Shown here: positions 63,932 to 64,000 of the stretch, one piece after another
Position numbering within the stretch: position 1 is the stretch's first letter
How the letters are laid out: every line of letters begins with the position of its first letter
NCBI GenBank assembly: GCA_023150455.1
Contig: JAKLKW010000001.1
Span: 1-64,000, forward strand
From: Alphaproteobacteria bacterium
GTDB lineage: Bacteria; Pseudomonadota; Alphaproteobacteria; JAEULC01
Length of the DNA stretch: 64,000 bases
Direction of reading: 5' to 3'
Notes under the pieces: generated by a model
Databases searched by the model: none
Told to the model about the DNA's origin: nothing
Seen by the model: only the letters and a program-made list of their open reading frames with translations
Program-made: the position numbers and the translations under genes

Positions 63932-64000
63932 CAGCCCTTGACCCCGCGCCGGCGTATGAGCCGGAGCTGCAGGTAGAGGCATCCGACGGCCGACAGCAGC
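63931..64000 (-). CDS. ABC transporter permease, PotB-like, C-terminal end only
   Basis: The last 22 codons of a gene that begins beyond the window edge: LLSAVGCLYLQLRLIRRRGVKG then TGA. A membrane helix ending in a basic tail is what PotB-type permeases show. Position directly before, and one-base overlap with, the PotC-like gene support the assignment. Confidence 0.6.
   Translation of the reverse strand, partial: LLSAVGCLYLQLRLIRRRGVKG

Overview
The window is high-GC, gene-dense DNA of alphaproteobacterial character. It carries GTG starts, ATGA and GTGA stop/start overlaps, a DUF2336 protein, a DUF6166 protein, an HWE-family sensor kinase and many solute-binding-protein importers. The style is that of a free-living, nutritionally versatile soil or freshwater heterotroph (Rhodospirillales/Reyranella-like is a guess). 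No rRNA, tRNA, CRISPR array, insertion sequence or phage gene was seen. Most of the long ORFs in the track are antisense or off-frame shadows, which is normal at this GC content.

Layout. 0-2 kb: the end of an NMT1/THI5-type ABC importer. 2.3-11 kb: tctBA of a tripartite tricarboxylate transporter (TTT) run towards a minus-strand cluster of dihydropyrimidinase, a DadA-like oxidase, a small unknown, an M81 (MlrC-like) peptidase, the TTT binding protein and a DUF1445 protein. 11-17 kb: a secreted unknown, a TSUP permease, a universal stress protein, a penicillin-acylase-family hydrolase preceded by an 11-G tract, a DUF2336 protein and an SDR fragment. 16.9-25.3 kb: a catabolic operon (C45 amidohydrolase, Dpp-type ABC importer, DAO flavoenzyme) facing a GntR regulator with two winged helices. 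25-29 kb: a small membrane protein, a broken XRE-type regulator, a GlpD-family dehydrogenase and a LysR regulator. 29.4-37.1 kb: a second Dpp importer with a large NADH:flavin oxidoreductase.

37.2-44.7 kb is the most unusual part. A PhyH dioxygenase, a TRAP transporter (DctPQM), a GntR/FCD regulator, a membrane fatty-acid-hydroxylase-like enzyme, a 63-residue membrane protein and a PanB-like enzyme with altered metal ligands lie together. Three of the transcription units (PhyH, DctP, hydroxylase) share the same 24-bp promoter/operator motif just upstream of the gene. I read this as one regulon for uptake and oxidation of an unidentified organic acid or lipid-like substrate.

44.9-46.3 kb: a bacteriohemerythrin with an FNR-like site, and a DGC-type cysteine-rich protein. 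46.8-55.7 kb: an SDR, a DAO flavoenzyme, a third Dpp importer, a DUF2188 protein and a zinc alcohol dehydrogenase. 55.7-64 kb: a decayed topoisomerase IB, a DUF2934 protein, an HWE kinase, a cupin, a polytopic membrane protein ending in an MbcA/ParS-type (DUF2384) antitoxin domain, an old-yellow-enzyme-type reductase and the end of a PotBC-type ABC importer.

Three importers have strong hairpins exactly between the binding-protein gene and the first permease gene, which fits unequal expression of the binding protein. Several genes are visibly broken: a regulator, topoisomerase IB, an SDR and a small ORF.
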